Positions 42,969 to 53,243 of a stretch of DNA of 64,000 nucleotides are shown piece after piece (position 1 is the stretch's first letter; each line of letters opens with the position of its first letter). The notes below the pieces were generated by a model that worked only from the letters and a program-made list of their open reading frames with translations, did not search any database and was not told where the DNA came from. The position numbers were made by a program, and so were the translations under genes. This stretch comes from Enterobacter sp. RHBSTW-00175 (lineage in GTDB: Bacteria; Pseudomonadota; Gammaproteobacteria; Enterobacterales; Enterobacteriaceae), in contig NZ_CP055930.1 of the NCBI RefSeq assembly GCF_013927005.1, positions 4,278,001 to 4,342,000 on the forward strand. Reading direction: 5' to 3'.

Positions 42969-43730
42969 CTAGCGTGCGAGCCAACCGCCATCAACGGCTA
43001 AGGTGTGACCATTAATGTAGTCTGATGCCGGTGACGCCAGGAATACTACCGGGCCTTGCAGATCCTCGGGTAACCCCCATCGCCCCGCAGGAATACGGTC
43101 AAGGATCGCCTGGCTGCGTTGCTCATCATCACGTAACTGCTGTGTATTGTTGGTTGCCATGTAGCCCGGCGCAATCGCATTGACGTTAATCCCCTGAGCC
43201 GCCCACTCATTTGCCAGAAGGCGGGTGATACCAAGGACGCCACTTTTCGAGGCCGTATAAGAGGGAACGCGGATACCGCCCTGGAACGAGAGCATAGAGG
43301 CAATGTTGATGATTTTACCGCCCTGGCCCTGGACAATAAACTGCCGGGCGACTGCCTGAGAAAGGAAAAAGACAGATTTCAGATTCAGGTCAACGACCTC
43401 GTCCCAGTCTTTTTCACTGAAGGAAAGTGCGTCTTCACGGCGGATGGTGCCTGCATTATTCACCAGAATATCGACGTGCCCCATCTCTGCAACCGCTTTA
43501 GTGACGACGTCATGAATACTTTCCTGCTGGCCGAGGTCGGCCCTAATCGCCAGAAAACGTCTGCCGAGGGCGGTGACCCGGGCGGCCGTTTCTTCAGGGA
43601 TTTTCCGGTTTACCCCCACGATATCACACCCGGCCTGAGCCAGCGCAACGGCCATTCCTTGTCCAAGCCCGGTATCACACCCGGTGACGATGGCCACTTT
43701 TCCAGAAAGAGTGAAGGTATCCTGTATCAT
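42969..43730 (-). CDS. kduD: KduD-like short-chain dehydrogenase (2-deoxy-D-gluconate 3-dehydrogenase type)
   Basis: A 253-residue SDR enzyme, the length of E. coli KduD and very similar along its whole length. It has the nucleotide site TGCDTGLGQG, NNAG, and the catalytic Tyr/Lys in SYTASKSG. KduD reduces or oxidises keto-uronates such as 2,5-diketo-3-deoxygluconate in pectin or hexuronate use. Here it stands alone between ydjM and hxpB without kduI or other uronate genes, so it may be a paralogue with another substrate. The start at 43730 (MIQDTFTLSGKVA) is chosen by alignment. Confidence 0.85.
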   Translation of the reverse strand: MIQDTFTLSGKVAIVTGCDTGLGQGMAVALAQAGCDIVGVNRKIPEETAARVTALGRRFLAIRADLGQQESIHDVVTKAVAEMGHVDILVNNAGTIRREDALSFSEKDWDEVVDLNLKSVFFLSQAVARQFIVQGQGGKIINIASMLSFQGGIRVPSYTASKSGVLGITRLLANEWAAQGINVNAIAPGYMATNNTQQLRDDEQRSQAILDRIPAGRWGLPEDLQGPVVFLASPASDYINGHTLAVDGGWLAR

Positions 43731-43867
43731 ATGCGCCTCAGAAGTAGGGTTATTGTCGTTCTGACCCAAGAATAGGAGGCAATAAGCAGAAAAGCAAATA
43801 AAATGAAACGATGTTTTATTTTTGTGATTTGCAGATTCAGGCAGCGAGTGCTGCCTGAGAGAATGGG

Positions 43868-44539
43868 TTATTCACCGCGCAGGTGTTGCACTGTAAGGTC
43901 GTTCAGCGAGGCAAGTTTAACGTCAGCAAGCGCAAAGCGCGGATCGTGCCGGCCTTCTTCGGCAGGGACGACAATTGAGCGCATCCGCGCAGACTTCGAT
44001 GCCACCATGCCGTTAACGGAATCTTCCAGCGCAACACAGCTGAGAGGATCAAGCCCAAGCTTCGTGGCGCAGTCCATGTAGACCTGTGGATGCGGCTTGC
44101 TGTAGGGGAGCTTTTCTGCCGATGCCAGTGCATCAAAGCTGTCACGCAGCTCGAACATCGTCAGCACTTTTTCCAGCATATGCAGCGGTGAAGCAGAAGC
44201 CAGCCCAACCTTAAGGCCTTGCGCTTTGCACAGGGCGATTGCGTCACGCACGCCGGGTAACAACGGGCGGTTCTCTTCAACCAGGGCAATCGCGCGATTG
44301 ATAATGCGCGCAGTCACTTCGTCGCGGTCGGGCCCAATCCACGGCTGGTGGGCGTACCAAAGTTCAACCACCATGTCGATACGTAACCCGAGCGTATCGG
44401 GAAGTTCGTTACGGCGACGAATGTCCACGCCAAGGCTGGCCATGACATCCAGTTCTGCACGATCCCACAGCGGCTCGGAATCAATAAGTAATCCATCCAT
44501 GTCAAAAATAGCGGCAAGAATTTGGCGCGGTGTCGACAT
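43868..44539 (-). CDS. hxpB: 2-deoxyglucose-6-phosphatase / hexitol phosphatase B
   Basis: HxpB (YniC) is a HAD-superfamily sugar phosphatase of 223 residues (222 in E. coli). Motif I FDMDGLLIDSEPLW holds the nucleophilic Asp. Motif II is in GLASASPLHMLE, motif III Lys in KLPYSKPHPQVY, and motif IV in VALEDSVNG. It acts on 2-deoxyglucose-6-phosphate and related phosphates in the cytosol. It is transcribed leftward, divergent from yniB. Confidence 0.96.
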   Translation of the reverse strand: MSTPRQILAAIFDMDGLLIDSEPLWDRAELDVMASLGVDIRRRNELPDTLGLRIDMVVELWYAHQPWIGPDRDEVTARIINRAIALVEENRPLLPGVRDAIALCKAQGLKVGLASASPLHMLEKVLTMFELRDSFDALASAEKLPYSKPHPQVYMDCATKLGLDPLSCVALEDSVNGMVASKSARMRSIVVPAEEGRHDPRFALADVKLASLNDLTVQHLRGE

Positions 44540-44688
44540 CACAACTTCTCCTTAATTCAGGGTGTACGACAGACGATAAGTGCTAAGTGCAGTCTGCAAT
44601 TTAGCATATTGCCTTTAAAGAGCGGGCGAAAATGATGGGCAGCAGGTAGACTTAGGCACAAATAACGCGTCTTTTGGAAGGGGAACTG

Positions 44689-45225
44689 ATGACGTATCAA
44701 CAAGCTGGACGCATTGCTGTCTTAAAACGTATTGCCGGGTGGGTGATCTTTATTCCGGCCGTGATTTCCACGCTGATTTCTGTGCTTAAGTTTATGTACG
44801 ATCACAGCGAAAAACAGCCGGGTATCAATGCGGTAATGCTTGATTTTGCGCATGTTATGATTGAGATGATGCGCTTTAATACGCCTTTTTTAAACTTCTT
44901 CTGGTTCAACTCGCCAACACCCGATTTTCATCAGAAGCTCAATGTCGGATTCTGGATAATCTATGCCCTGATCTTTGTGGCGATGGCGCTCCAGGCATCG
45001 GGTGCCAGAATGAGCCGTCAGACACGCTTTTTGCGTGAAGGTGTGGAAGACCAGCTGATTCTGGAGCAGGCGAAAGGGACAGAAGGAATGAGCCGCGAGC
45101 AAATTGAGTCCCGCATTGTGGTCCCGCGTCACACCATTTTCCTGCAAATTTTCCCGCTCTACATCCTGCCGGTGATAATTATCGTGGCCGGATATTTCTT
45201 CTTCTCGTTACTCGGTTTTTTATAA
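44689..45225 (+). CDS. yniB: YniB family membrane protein
   Basis: A 178-residue inner-membrane protein with the E. coli length, about 3-4 hydrophobic segments and a conserved central QTRFLREGVEDQLILEQAKG motif. Function is unknown. The start MTYQQAGRIAVLK at 44689 is preceded by AAGGGGAA; an upstream in-frame ATG-like start at 44674 was rejected. It converges on yniA. Confidence 0.93.
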   Translation: MTYQQAGRIAVLKRIAGWVIFIPAVISTLISVLKFMYDHSEKQPGINAVMLDFAHVMIEMMRFNTPFLNFFWFNSPTPDFHQKLNVGFWIIYALIFVAMALQASGARMSRQTRFLREGVEDQLILEQAKGTEGMSREQIESRIVVPRHTIFLQIFPLYILPVIIIVAGYFFFSLLGFL

Positions 45226-45262
45226 GAATTAACGGGTGGCATCTGGCCCACCCGTTCCTGTC

Positions 45263-46123
45263 TTATGCCGCCAGTACGCGCTCCAGCGCACGCTGGGCAT
45301 TCACGAGGTGCTCGCCGCCAAACAAAATCGCACGGTTAATCAGGGTGTAAAGCTGGTAAACCGGCTGGCGCTGTAGGAAGTCTGCCGGGAGTGGCGAAAC
45401 TGACTGATACCCGTCGTAGATTTGCGCAGGCTGTTCAGGATGGAGAGGCAGCATGGCAAGGTCGCACTCTCGGTCGCCCCAGTAGCAGGCCGGGTCGAAA
45501 ATAAATGGCCCATCTGGACCCAGCGCGCAGTTTCCTGACCATAAATCGCCATGCAGCAGCGAAGGTTGCGGCTGATGCGAAGCAAGACGTTGCTGAACAT
45601 GTTCAACAATGGCGTCGATATTGCCAAATTCCAGCCCTTTTTCCGCAGCCAACTCAAGCTGCCAGCCGATACGTTGTTCGGCAAAGAAGGTTGACCAGCG
45701 GCGTTGCCAGGTATTGGGTTGCGGAGTGGTGGAGAGATCGTTATCAAAATCTAGCCCAAACTGGGGCTGGTCGCTCCACTGGTGCAGACGCGCCAGCTGC
45801 TGCCCAAGAATAAAGGCATTATGGGCATCTAACGGACGGGCAGGGAGATAATCCATGACCAGAAAGCTGTAGTCACGATCGCTGCCTAACGCCCAGACCT
45901 GAGGGACTGTTACGGTCTTGCTGCGAGATAATAGCTCTAACTGGTCGGCTTCGGCAGTGAAGATAGGGAGAAGCTCCCGTTCATCACACTTCACGAAGAA
46001 ATCACGTCCTGCGTAGCGTAAATGCCATGCGGCGTGGATCTCTCCGCCTGGCAGTTCGTTACGCAGTTCAATTTCACCTTCACCCAGTTGCTCACTTAAA
46101 AGATGACTGATAGCCTGCCACAT
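45263..46123 (-). CDS. yniA: Fructosamine kinase family protein YniA
   Basis: A 286-residue kinase-fold protein of the fructosamine-3-kinase family. The catalytic loop is LLHGDLWSGNCA and the metal motif is FIFDPACYWGDRECDLAM. Relatives phosphorylate ketosamines on glycated proteins or small ribulosamines, starting deglycation. The exact substrate is not proven for YniA. It converges on yniB with a 37-bp spacer. Confidence 0.94.
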   Translation of the reverse strand: MWQAISHLLSEQLGEGEIELRNELPGGEIHAAWHLRYAGRDFFVKCDERELLPIFTAEADQLELLSRSKTVTVPQVWALGSDRDYSFLVMDYLPARPLDAHNAFILGQQLARLHQWSDQPQFGLDFDNDLSTTPQPNTWQRRWSTFFAEQRIGWQLELAAEKGLEFGNIDAIVEHVQQRLASHQPQPSLLHGDLWSGNCALGPDGPFIFDPACYWGDRECDLAMLPLHPEQPAQIYDGYQSVSPLPADFLQRQPVYQLYTLINRAILFGGEHLVNAQRALERVLAA

Positions 46124-46228
46124 GATGTCTCTCCCATGTTGTCTGCCAGATCATAAAGTTAGCGCAAAACCGCTGTAAAAAAATACGAACTAACGCACAC
46201 CTGAGCTGTTTGGATCCATGCAGGGCAC

Positions 46229-46519
46229 TTATTGTTCTTTTTTTTGCCAGTTTTCCCAGGTGTCTACGTCAATTTCGGCTGTTTTGTGGGTGGCACTTTC
46301 AATCAGGCTGTTTGCCAGCGAGCTTACCTCATCGATGGTTAACGCGCTTATCAGCCCAAACGTCAGCGTGCCGAGCTCATGAATATTGCCTTCTTCATCC
46401 GTCAGCGTGAGTAAAAAGTTTGCGCGAGTGAAGGCATTATTGATTTCATTGAGTTCGGTCAGTGATGCATCATGAAAACTAACGGTTATGACGTAGCGAG
46501 TGATGTCCCCACTGCTCAT
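46229..46519 (-). CDS. ydiZ: Uncharacterised protein YdiZ
   Basis: A 96-residue cytosolic protein of E. coli YdiZ length, without signal peptide, membrane helix or known motif. It is flanked by yniA and pfkB as in E. coli. TGAGGTG-like sequence precedes the ATG. The identity rests on position, length and overall likeness; no function is known to me. Confidence 0.85.
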   Translation of the reverse strand: MSSGDITRYVITVSFHDASLTELNEINNAFTRANFLLTLTDEEGNIHELGTLTFGLISALTIDEVSSLANSLIESATHKTAEIDVDTWENWQKKEQ

Positions 46520-46622
46520 ATTTCACCTCATTGTTATCATGAAAGTTTTCTTAGCATAGTCGATAGTACGCGTTTGGCGAATTCGGAGCGCATTTCCCCT
46601 CCATAAAGAAGGGGTAAATGCC

Positions 46623-47555
46623 TTAACTTCTGGAGAGGTAATCCACAATTTTTTGCGTATCGGTAAGGGAACACAACCGCGTACCATGGTTGATGGTTGC
46701 CGCGCTACCCGCCGCCACACCGTAACGTGTCATCTCAAGTAGCGAGGCCCCTTGAGCGAGTTTGAGCACCATTGCTCCCACCATGCTGTCGCCAGCACCC
46801 ACGGTGCTCTGGCTTTTCATTGGCGGCGGGACGACCTGCACAAAACTGGAACCATCAACGGCTAATGCTCCTTGTGGGCCAAGAGACACGACCACGCGTA
46901 GGGCTTTGCCGCTGCGAACCAGTTCTAGCGCTGCGGTACGAACATCGTCAGGCTGGGTGAGCTCGCGATTGACCAGCGCACTTAACTCTTTCTGGTTGGG
47001 TTTGACCAGCTCAAGTTGCCCTGGCGCTAAAGCGGCCTGAAGCGCCTCACCCGAGCTATCAACAATACAGCGGATCCCCCGCAACTGCGCTGCCCGAATC
47101 AGTTGCGTCAGTCTTTCCGCTTTGACGCCAGGCGGCAGACTGCCGCTAATGACCAGCAATGCGCCACTCTCAATAGCCAGGACTTTTTCCTCGAGTTGGC
47201 GAAACTCATCTTCGCTGAGCTTCGCGCCAGGCATAACAAAACGGTACTGTTCGTCGCTGGACGTCACGTGAACGTGCAGGTTCTGTCGCGTCCAGTCCTG
47301 GGCATTAACGGTTGAAACCGCGACCTTTTCGTCTGCCAGCAGTGCGACCAGATGCTCCCCGGTAGCGCCGCCCGCGGGGAATATTGCCGTTGCCTTTCCG
47401 CCGAGGTGCGTAATGGCCCGCGCCACGTTGATCCCGCCACCGCCTGGTTCAAACACAGGGGCGCTACAGCGCAGTTTACCTTCCGGGTAAATCTGCGGCG
47501 TCAGGGTGGCGGAGTCGAGGGAAGGGGAGAGCGTCAGTGTATAAATAGAAACCAT
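46623..47555 (-). CDS. pfkB: 6-phosphofructokinase II
   Basis: The minor phosphofructokinase, a ribokinase (PfkB)-family enzyme unrelated to PfkA, which makes fructose-1,6-bisphosphate. The 310-residue product has both PfkB signatures: PGGGGINVARAITHLGG near residue 40 and TVGAGDSMVGAM with the catalytic Asp near 255. The second of two adjacent ATGs (47555) is chosen because AGGAGG then has 5-base spacing. It is divergent from ydiY. Confidence 0.97.
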   Translation of the reverse strand: MVSIYTLTLSPSLDSATLTPQIYPEGKLRCSAPVFEPGGGGINVARAITHLGGKATAIFPAGGATGEHLVALLADEKVAVSTVNAQDWTRQNLHVHVTSSDEQYRFVMPGAKLSEDEFRQLEEKVLAIESGALLVISGSLPPGVKAERLTQLIRAAQLRGIRCIVDSSGEALQAALAPGQLELVKPNQKELSALVNRELTQPDDVRTAALELVRSGKALRVVVSLGPQGALAVDGSSFVQVVPPPMKSQSTVGAGDSMVGAMVLKLAQGASLLEMTRYGVAAGSAATINHGTRLCSLTDTQKIVDYLSRS

Positions 47556-47850
47556 CATTACCTCCTTTTAGTATGGGTATCAGTAATCCTGGCACCAATT
47601 CACCAGAAGGCAAAGTAATTAACATCATGATTTTCAATATGAATAATGAGAAAAGTAACCAAATTGTTTTATAAAATAAAACTTGTTTTGGGATCGTTCT
47701 TATTCAAAAAATGAAATAAGAAAACGTTGCTATGTTATTTGAGCCTTTTTATAATTTATTACCTTTCTCTGGACGCCTTGTCATTGATCCTCAAGAAAGT
47801 TTCCGGGACCGAGATGGTCTCTTTTTTTGTTGTACGGACTCCTTAATAAA
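47556..47850. promoter_or_regulatory. AT-rich divergent pfkB/ydiY promoter region
   Basis: The 295-bp spacer is strongly AT-rich, especially 47610-47760, and contains no gene. It must carry the leftward pfkB and rightward ydiY promoters. No regulator site could be assigned with confidence. Confidence 0.5.
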
Positions 47851-48609
47851 ATGAAGCTTTTGAAGACAGTACCCGCTGCACTGATGCTGGCGGGTGGCGT
47901 GTTTGCGTCAATGAATGCGACCGCCGATGATACCGTTTTTACTGTCATGGACGATCCCACCACGGCGCAAAAGCCCTTTGAAGGTAACCTGAACGCCGGA
48001 TATTTGGCGCAATCCGGTAACACGAAAAGTTCTTCGCTGACGGCGGACAGCACGCTGACCTGGTACGGCAGCAACACGGCCTGGTCCTTGTGGGGTAACG
48101 CCAGCAACACCTCCGCTAACGACGAACGCTCTTCCGAAAAATACGCAGTAGGTGGACGTAGCCGTTACAATATGACCGATTTCGACTACCTGTTTGGCCA
48201 GGCAAGCTGGTTAACCGACCGTTACAACGGCTATCGCCAGCGTGATATATTCACCGCAGGTTATGGTCGCCAGTTCCTGAACGGGCCTGTTCACAGCTTC
48301 CGTTTTGAATTCGGTCCAGGCGTACGTTATGACGAGTACACTGACGGCGATACCAAAACCCAACCGTTAGGCTACGCGTCTGGTACTTATGCCTGGCAGA
48401 TGACCGACAACACCAAATTTACTCAGGGTGTTTCTGTATTCGGTGCCGATGATACAACGCTAAACTCCGAAACGGCGCTGAATGTCGCAATCAATGAACA
48501 CTTTGGTTTAAAAGTGGCTTACAACGTGACCTGGAACTCTTCGCCTCCAGATACTGCACCGGATCATACCGACCGCAGAACCACGATTTCTCTGGGCTAC
48601 AAAATGTAA
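47851..48609 (+). CDS. ydiY: DUF481 outer-membrane protein YdiY
   Basis: A 252-residue DUF481 protein with the E. coli YdiY length. The N-terminal signal peptide is MKLLKTVPAALMLAGGVFASMNATA. The mature part has alternating beta strands (for example FEGNLNAGYLAQSGNTKSSS) and ends in an aromatic-rich strand SLGYKM, fitting an outer-membrane barrel. Function is unknown; it is reported as acid-inducible in E. coli. The start at 47851 sets the signal peptide. A good terminator follows. Confidence 0.93.
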   Translation: MKLLKTVPAALMLAGGVFASMNATADDTVFTVMDDPTTAQKPFEGNLNAGYLAQSGNTKSSSLTADSTLTWYGSNTAWSLWGNASNTSANDERSSEKYAVGGRSRYNMTDFDYLFGQASWLTDRYNGYRQRDIFTAGYGRQFLNGPVHSFRFEFGPGVRYDEYTDGDTKTQPLGYASGTYAWQMTDNTKFTQGVSVFGADDTTLNSETALNVAINEHFGLKVAYNVTWNSSPPDTAPDHTDRRTTISLGYKM

Positions 48610-48614
48610 TTTCC

Positions 48615-48650
48615 ACGGGCCGAAATATTATCGGCCCGTTTTTTTATTTT
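48615..48650 (+). terminator. ydiY terminator
   Basis: ACGGGCCGA-AATATTA-TCGGCCCGT is a perfect 9-bp stem (48615-48639) followed by a long T-rich run. Confidence 0.93.
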
Positions 48651-48874
48651 TGCGAACTGTGCTATTTTATATTGAACAGTGTTTTAAAATATTTATTCGG
48701 CTGATATCTCCATAATTTCTCCATAATGACTCCCTTCGTATTACATTCATTTTATTTGACACGAATTGATAAATAAATCGACTAGGCAAAAGTGTGATCC
48801 AGATCTACACTAATAAGACAGGCAAAATTCCGCCTTAAGTCGTTTTGAATTAATTCAGTAAGAGAACAATGATT

Positions 48875-49108
48875 ATGAAAAAAATCAAAACTGCCGCAGC
48901 AGCAATGGTGCTTTCTGCACTTTCCTTTGGCGTATTCGCTGCTGATGAAGTTACTCCACCTGCCAGTAACACCAATACCCAGGTCGGCATTGCTAAAGCT
49001 TCTGACGTTGAGGCTGGCTCTAACATTGCCCCAGGCTCACAATCTACTGGTCAATCAATGAATGACGCTTTTGATGTGCATAAACTGGTTGCAGGTGAGT
49101 GGTCCTGA
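48875..49108 (+). CDS. Small secreted protein of unknown function
   Basis: A 77-residue predicted periplasmic protein not recognised by me. The N terminus MKKIKTAAAAMVLSALSFGV then FAA is a clear signal peptide with cleavage near residue 22-23, resembling those of YhcN/BhsA (DUF1471) proteins. The mature part, about 54 residues, is Ser/Asn/Thr-rich, has no Cys and does not look like the DUF1471 fold. AAGAGA precedes two possible ATGs; 48875 has better spacing than 48869. It has its own promoter space (259 bp) and terminator, so it is a real single-gene unit between ydiY and yniD. Confidence 0.8.
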   Translation: MKKIKTAAAAMVLSALSFGVFAADEVTPPASNTNTQVGIAKASDVEAGSNIAPGSQSTGQSMNDAFDVHKLVAGEWS

Positions 49109-49160
49109 TACGTTCCTTGTCGCGTTGTTATTGAAAGTAAACCAATAAATCAACCCGTCA

Positions 49161-49191
49161 AAAACCGGATTGTGTTGTACCGGTTTTTTTA
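49161..49191 (+). terminator. Terminator of the small secreted protein gene
   Basis: AAAACCGG (49161-49168) pairs with CCGGTTTT (49180-49187), followed by more T residues, about 52 bp past the stop codon. Confidence 0.85.
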
Positions 49192-49319
49192 CGGTTCAGA
49201 ATGATGTAAAGATAATTAAAATTTATTCATTACCTGTATTTCGTATTCGCAAAAAAACCTTCACCGAAATGTATTATTCGGTAAAGGCATTTCGCTTATC
49301 TAATTCCATGACGATCGTT

Positions 49320-49427
49320 TTAGCCCCAGATCATTGCCGCCCAGCGCAACAGTAACATCGCACCGCAGATAGCAATTAACACCAGCACCATTTTCCAGTG
49401 TTTCACGGCAAATCGTTTTGTTGGCAT
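49320..49427 (-). CDS. yniD: Small membrane protein YniD
   Basis: A 35-residue single-span membrane protein, MPTKRFAVKHWKMVLVLIAI then CGAMLLLRWAAMIWG. As far as I recall it is identical to E. coli YniD. The basic N terminus and hydrophobic core (residues 13-33) suggest a cytosol-in orientation. It is located between ydiY and thrS as in E. coli. Function is unknown. The AGGTT-like ribosome site is weak. Confidence 0.92.
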   Translation of the reverse strand: MPTKRFAVKHWKMVLVLIAICGAMLLLRWAAMIWG

Positions 49428-49527
49428 AACCTAATCCTTGTCTGTTGATAATGCCAGTGTACCAAAGAGAGCGGTGAAATGCGCATTATCCAGGGGATGA
49501 GGTTATGCCGCATCATACTGGTACGGT

Positions 49528-49620
49528 TCAGAACCAGTGGAATCTTTCGGCGAGAATCAACAATAAACCGGTGGCTGAAAGTATATTCAATATAACTACG
49601 GTTCTACTGGATACGTTCAT
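49528..49620 (-). CDS. YncL-like small membrane protein
   Basis: A 30-residue predicted single-span membrane protein (MNVSSRTVVILNILSATGLL, then LILAERFHWF). Its first nine residues and overall pattern resemble the E. coli small membrane protein YncL (MNVSSRTVV...). AAGGGG lies 6 bases before the ATG at 49620, supporting translation. A longer frame reading from 49836 lacks support. The function is unknown. It may be missed by automatic gene finding because of its size. Confidence 0.78.
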   Translation of the reverse strand: MNVSSRTVVILNILSATGLLLILAERFHWF

Positions 49621-49942
49621 GTTGTGCCCCTTAAGGTTTAAGGACCTGTTCAAGAATAGCTCAGCACGACTGTAATGCGAGCGCCAGGAAGCGACCCCGT
49701 GCAAACTCATGCGAAAGTACCAGGTACTTCTGTCTGCCACAGAGGGTGCATTCTCCCTTTTGTTAGTGTTAACATTGCAAGGCCTGCCGTAAATCCGCAT
49801 TTGTCTGATTTCGTCAGGTGCATGATGACGAACCAATTTGACGATTGTTGGTCAGATGGTTTCGTAATCTACTGTTAAATAACGATTATTTTCTTTGTAT
49901 ATGCTCTTATGTGTGGGGCATCACTGCAAATAAGGATATAAA
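49621..49942 (+). promoter_or_regulatory. thrS leader with tRNA-like translational operator
   Basis: The 322-bp region precedes thrS. Its last 110 bases correspond to the E. coli thrS operator, where threonyl-tRNA synthetase binds its own mRNA and blocks translation. The anticodon-arm mimic is visible as ATGCTC (49901-49906) / GGGCAT (49916-49921), enclosing TTATGTGTG. UGU at 49910-49912 occupies the place of CGU in E. coli. The ribosome site ATAAGGATATAAA and start ATG follow. Part of the region (49621-49800) has no recognised function. Confidence 0.75.
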
Positions 49943-51871
49943 ATGCCTGTAATTACTCTTCCTGATGGCAGCCAACGCCAATACGACCACGCTGTAAGCC
50001 CAATGGATGTGGCCCTGGACATCGGTCCTGGACTCGCGAAAGCGACCATTGCTGGCCGTGTAAATGGTGAGCTGGTTGATGCGTCTGATCTGATTGAACA
50101 CGATGCGAAACTGTCAATCATCACTGCGAAAGACGAAGAAGGTCTGGAGATCATTCGTCACTCCTGTGCGCACCTGTTAGGTCATGCGATCAAGCAACTT
50201 TGGCCAAACACCAAAATGGCGATTGGCCCGGTTATCGACAACGGCTTCTACTATGACGTTGACCTTGACCACACCCTGACCCAGGAAGATATCGACGCGC
50301 TCGAAAAACGTATGCACGAGCTCGCTGAATCCAACTATGACGTCATTAAGAAGAAAGTCAGCTGGCACGAAGCGCGTGAAACCTTCGTGAAACGCGGCGA
50401 GAACTATAAAGTCTCTATTCTTGATGAAAACATCTCTCATGATGACAAGCCTGGCTTGTACCATCACGAAGAATACATCGACATGTGCCGTGGGCCGCAC
50501 GTGCCGAACATGCGTTTCTGTCATCACTTCAAACTGATGAAGACAGCAGGCGCTTACTGGCGTGGCGACAGCAACAACAAGATGTTGCAGCGCATCTATG
50601 GTACCGCATGGGCAGATAAAAAAGCCCTGAGCGCCTACCTGCAACGCCTGGAAGAAGCCGCAAAACGCGACCACCGTAAAATCGGTAAGCAGCTTGACCT
50701 GTATCACATGCAGGAAGAAGCGCCGGGTATGGTGTTCTGGCATAACGATGGCTGGACTATTTTCCGTGAACTGGAAACTTTCGTGCGTTCCAAGCTGAAA
50801 GAATACCAGTACCAGGAAGTGAAAGGCCCGTTCATGATGGACCGTGTGCTGTGGGAAAAAACCGGCCACTGGGACAACTACAAAGATGCGATGTTCACCA
50901 CCTCGTCTGAGAACCGTGAATACTGCATTAAGCCAATGAACTGTCCGGGTCACGTTCAGATCTTTAACCAGGGTCTGAAATCCTACCGCGATCTGCCGCT
51001 GCGTATGGCGGAATTCGGTAGCTGCCACCGTAACGAGCCATCAGGTGCGCTGCACGGTCTGATGCGTGTTCGTGGTTTTACTCAGGATGATGCGCATATC
51101 TTCTGTACGGAAGATCAGGTACGTGACGAAGTTAACGCCTGTATTCGTATGGTCTACGATATGTATAGCACCTTTGGCTTCGAGAAAATCGTCGTCAAAC
51201 TCTCTACGCGTCCGGAAAAACGTATCGGTAGCGATGAGACATGGGATCGTGCAGAAGCGGACCTGGCCGTGGCGCTGGAAGAGAACGGTATTCCGTTCGA
51301 ATATCAGCTTGGCGAAGGTGCCTTCTACGGCCCGAAAATTGAATTTACCCTGTATGACTGCCTCGATCGCGCATGGCAGTGCGGTACTGTACAGCTGGAC
51401 TTCTCCCTGCCGCAGCGTTTAAGCGCCTCTTATGTTGGCGAAGACAACGAGCGTCAGGTACCGGTCATGATTCACCGTGCAATCCTCGGTTCTCTGGAGC
51501 GCTTCATCGGCATCCTTACCGAAGAGTTTGCTGGCTTCTTCCCAACCTGGCTTGCGCCAGTGCAGGTCGTAGTGATGAATATTACCGATTCTCAGGCTGA
51601 TTACGTTAAAGAATTGACGCAGAAACTACAAAATGCGGGCATTCGCGTAAAAGCAGACTTGAGAAATGAGAAGATTGGCTTTAAAATCCGCGAGCACACT
51701 TTACGTCGTGTCCCGTATATGTTGGTCTGTGGTGATAAAGAGGTGGAAGCAGGCAAAGTTGCCGTTCGCACCCGCCGTGGTAAAGACCTGGGGAGCCTGG
51801 ACGTAAGTGAAGTGATTGAGAAGCTGCAACAAGAGATTCGCAGCCGCAGTCTTCAACAACTGGAGGAATAA
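49943..51871 (+). CDS. thrS: Threonyl-tRNA synthetase
   Basis: A class II synthetase of 642 residues, as in E. coli. Domains in order: TGS/N1 (1-60), the editing domain (about 60-225) with [16 protein letters not shown], the catalytic core (about 240-535) and the C-terminal anticodon-binding domain. The zinc-site segments [15 protein letters not shown] and [10 protein letters not shown] match Cys334, His385 and His511 of E. coli ThrRS. It represses its own translation through the leader. infC starts 3 bp after the stop with an ATT codon. Confidence 0.98.
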   Translation: MPVITLPDGSQRQYDHAVSPMDVALDIGPGLAKATIAGRVNGELVDASDLIEHDAKLSIITAKDEEGLEIIRHSCAHLLGHAIKQLWPNTKMAIGPVIDNGFYYDVDLDHTLTQEDIDALEKRMHELAESNYDVIKKKVSWHEARETFVKRGENYKVSILDENISHDDKPGLYHHEEYIDMCRGPHVPNMRFCHHFKLMKTAGAYWRGDSNNKMLQRIYGTAWADKKALSAYLQRLEEAAKRDHRKIGKQLDLYHMQEEAPGMVFWHNDGWTIFRELETFVRSKLKEYQYQEVKGPFMMDRVLWEKTGHWDNYKDAMFTTSSENREYCIKPMNCPGHVQIFNQGLKSYRDLPLRMAEFGSCHRNEPSGALHGLMRVRGFTQDDAHIFCTEDQVRDEVNACIRMVYDMYSTFGFEKIVVKLSTRPEKRIGSDETWDRAEADLAVALEENGIPFEYQLGEGAFYGPKIEFTLYDCLDRAWQCGTVQLDFSLPQRLSASYVGEDNERQVPVMIHRAILGSLERFIGILTEEFAGFFPTWLAPVQVVVMNITDSQADYVKELTQKLQNAGIRVKADLRNEKIGFKIREHTLRRVPYMLVCGDKEVEAGKVAVRTRRGKDLGSLDVSEVIEKLQQEIRSRSLQQLEE

Positions 51872-52417
<546 letters not shown>

Positions 52418-52490
52418 GGCCTTCAAGCAGCAAAATCTGTGGAGCCTTCGGGCCTCATAGGTTTTGCTCGCCTATGTTTCGTTTATTTAA

Positions 52491-52712
<222 letters not shown>

Positions 52713-52740
52713 GCCGTTAACGTTTAATTTTTTTTACTAA

Positions 52741-53121
<381 letters not shown>

Positions 53122-53132
53122 GCCAGTTGAGA

Positions 53133-53160
53133 GAGGGGGCTTTGCTCCCTCTTTTGTTTT
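53133..53160 (+). terminator. rplT terminator
   Basis: GAGGGGGC-TTT-GCTCCCTC (53133-53151) followed by TTTTGTTTT. It separates infC-rpmI-rplT transcripts from the pheM promoter, probably with partial read-through as in E. coli. Confidence 0.85.
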
Positions 53161-53243
53161 AACCTTATCAGAACATTGACTTTTACCCGTCCAGGCTTTT
53201 CAATAAGGTCTTAACGGCTCTAAACCTATAAGGTAACGCAAGC

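Noticed and set aside
43837-43858. Hairpin TCAGGCAGC-GAGT-GCTGCCTGA after hxpB as an intrinsic terminator
   Set aside because: Good stem but no T tract on either strand; possible Rho-dependent or processing hairpin only.
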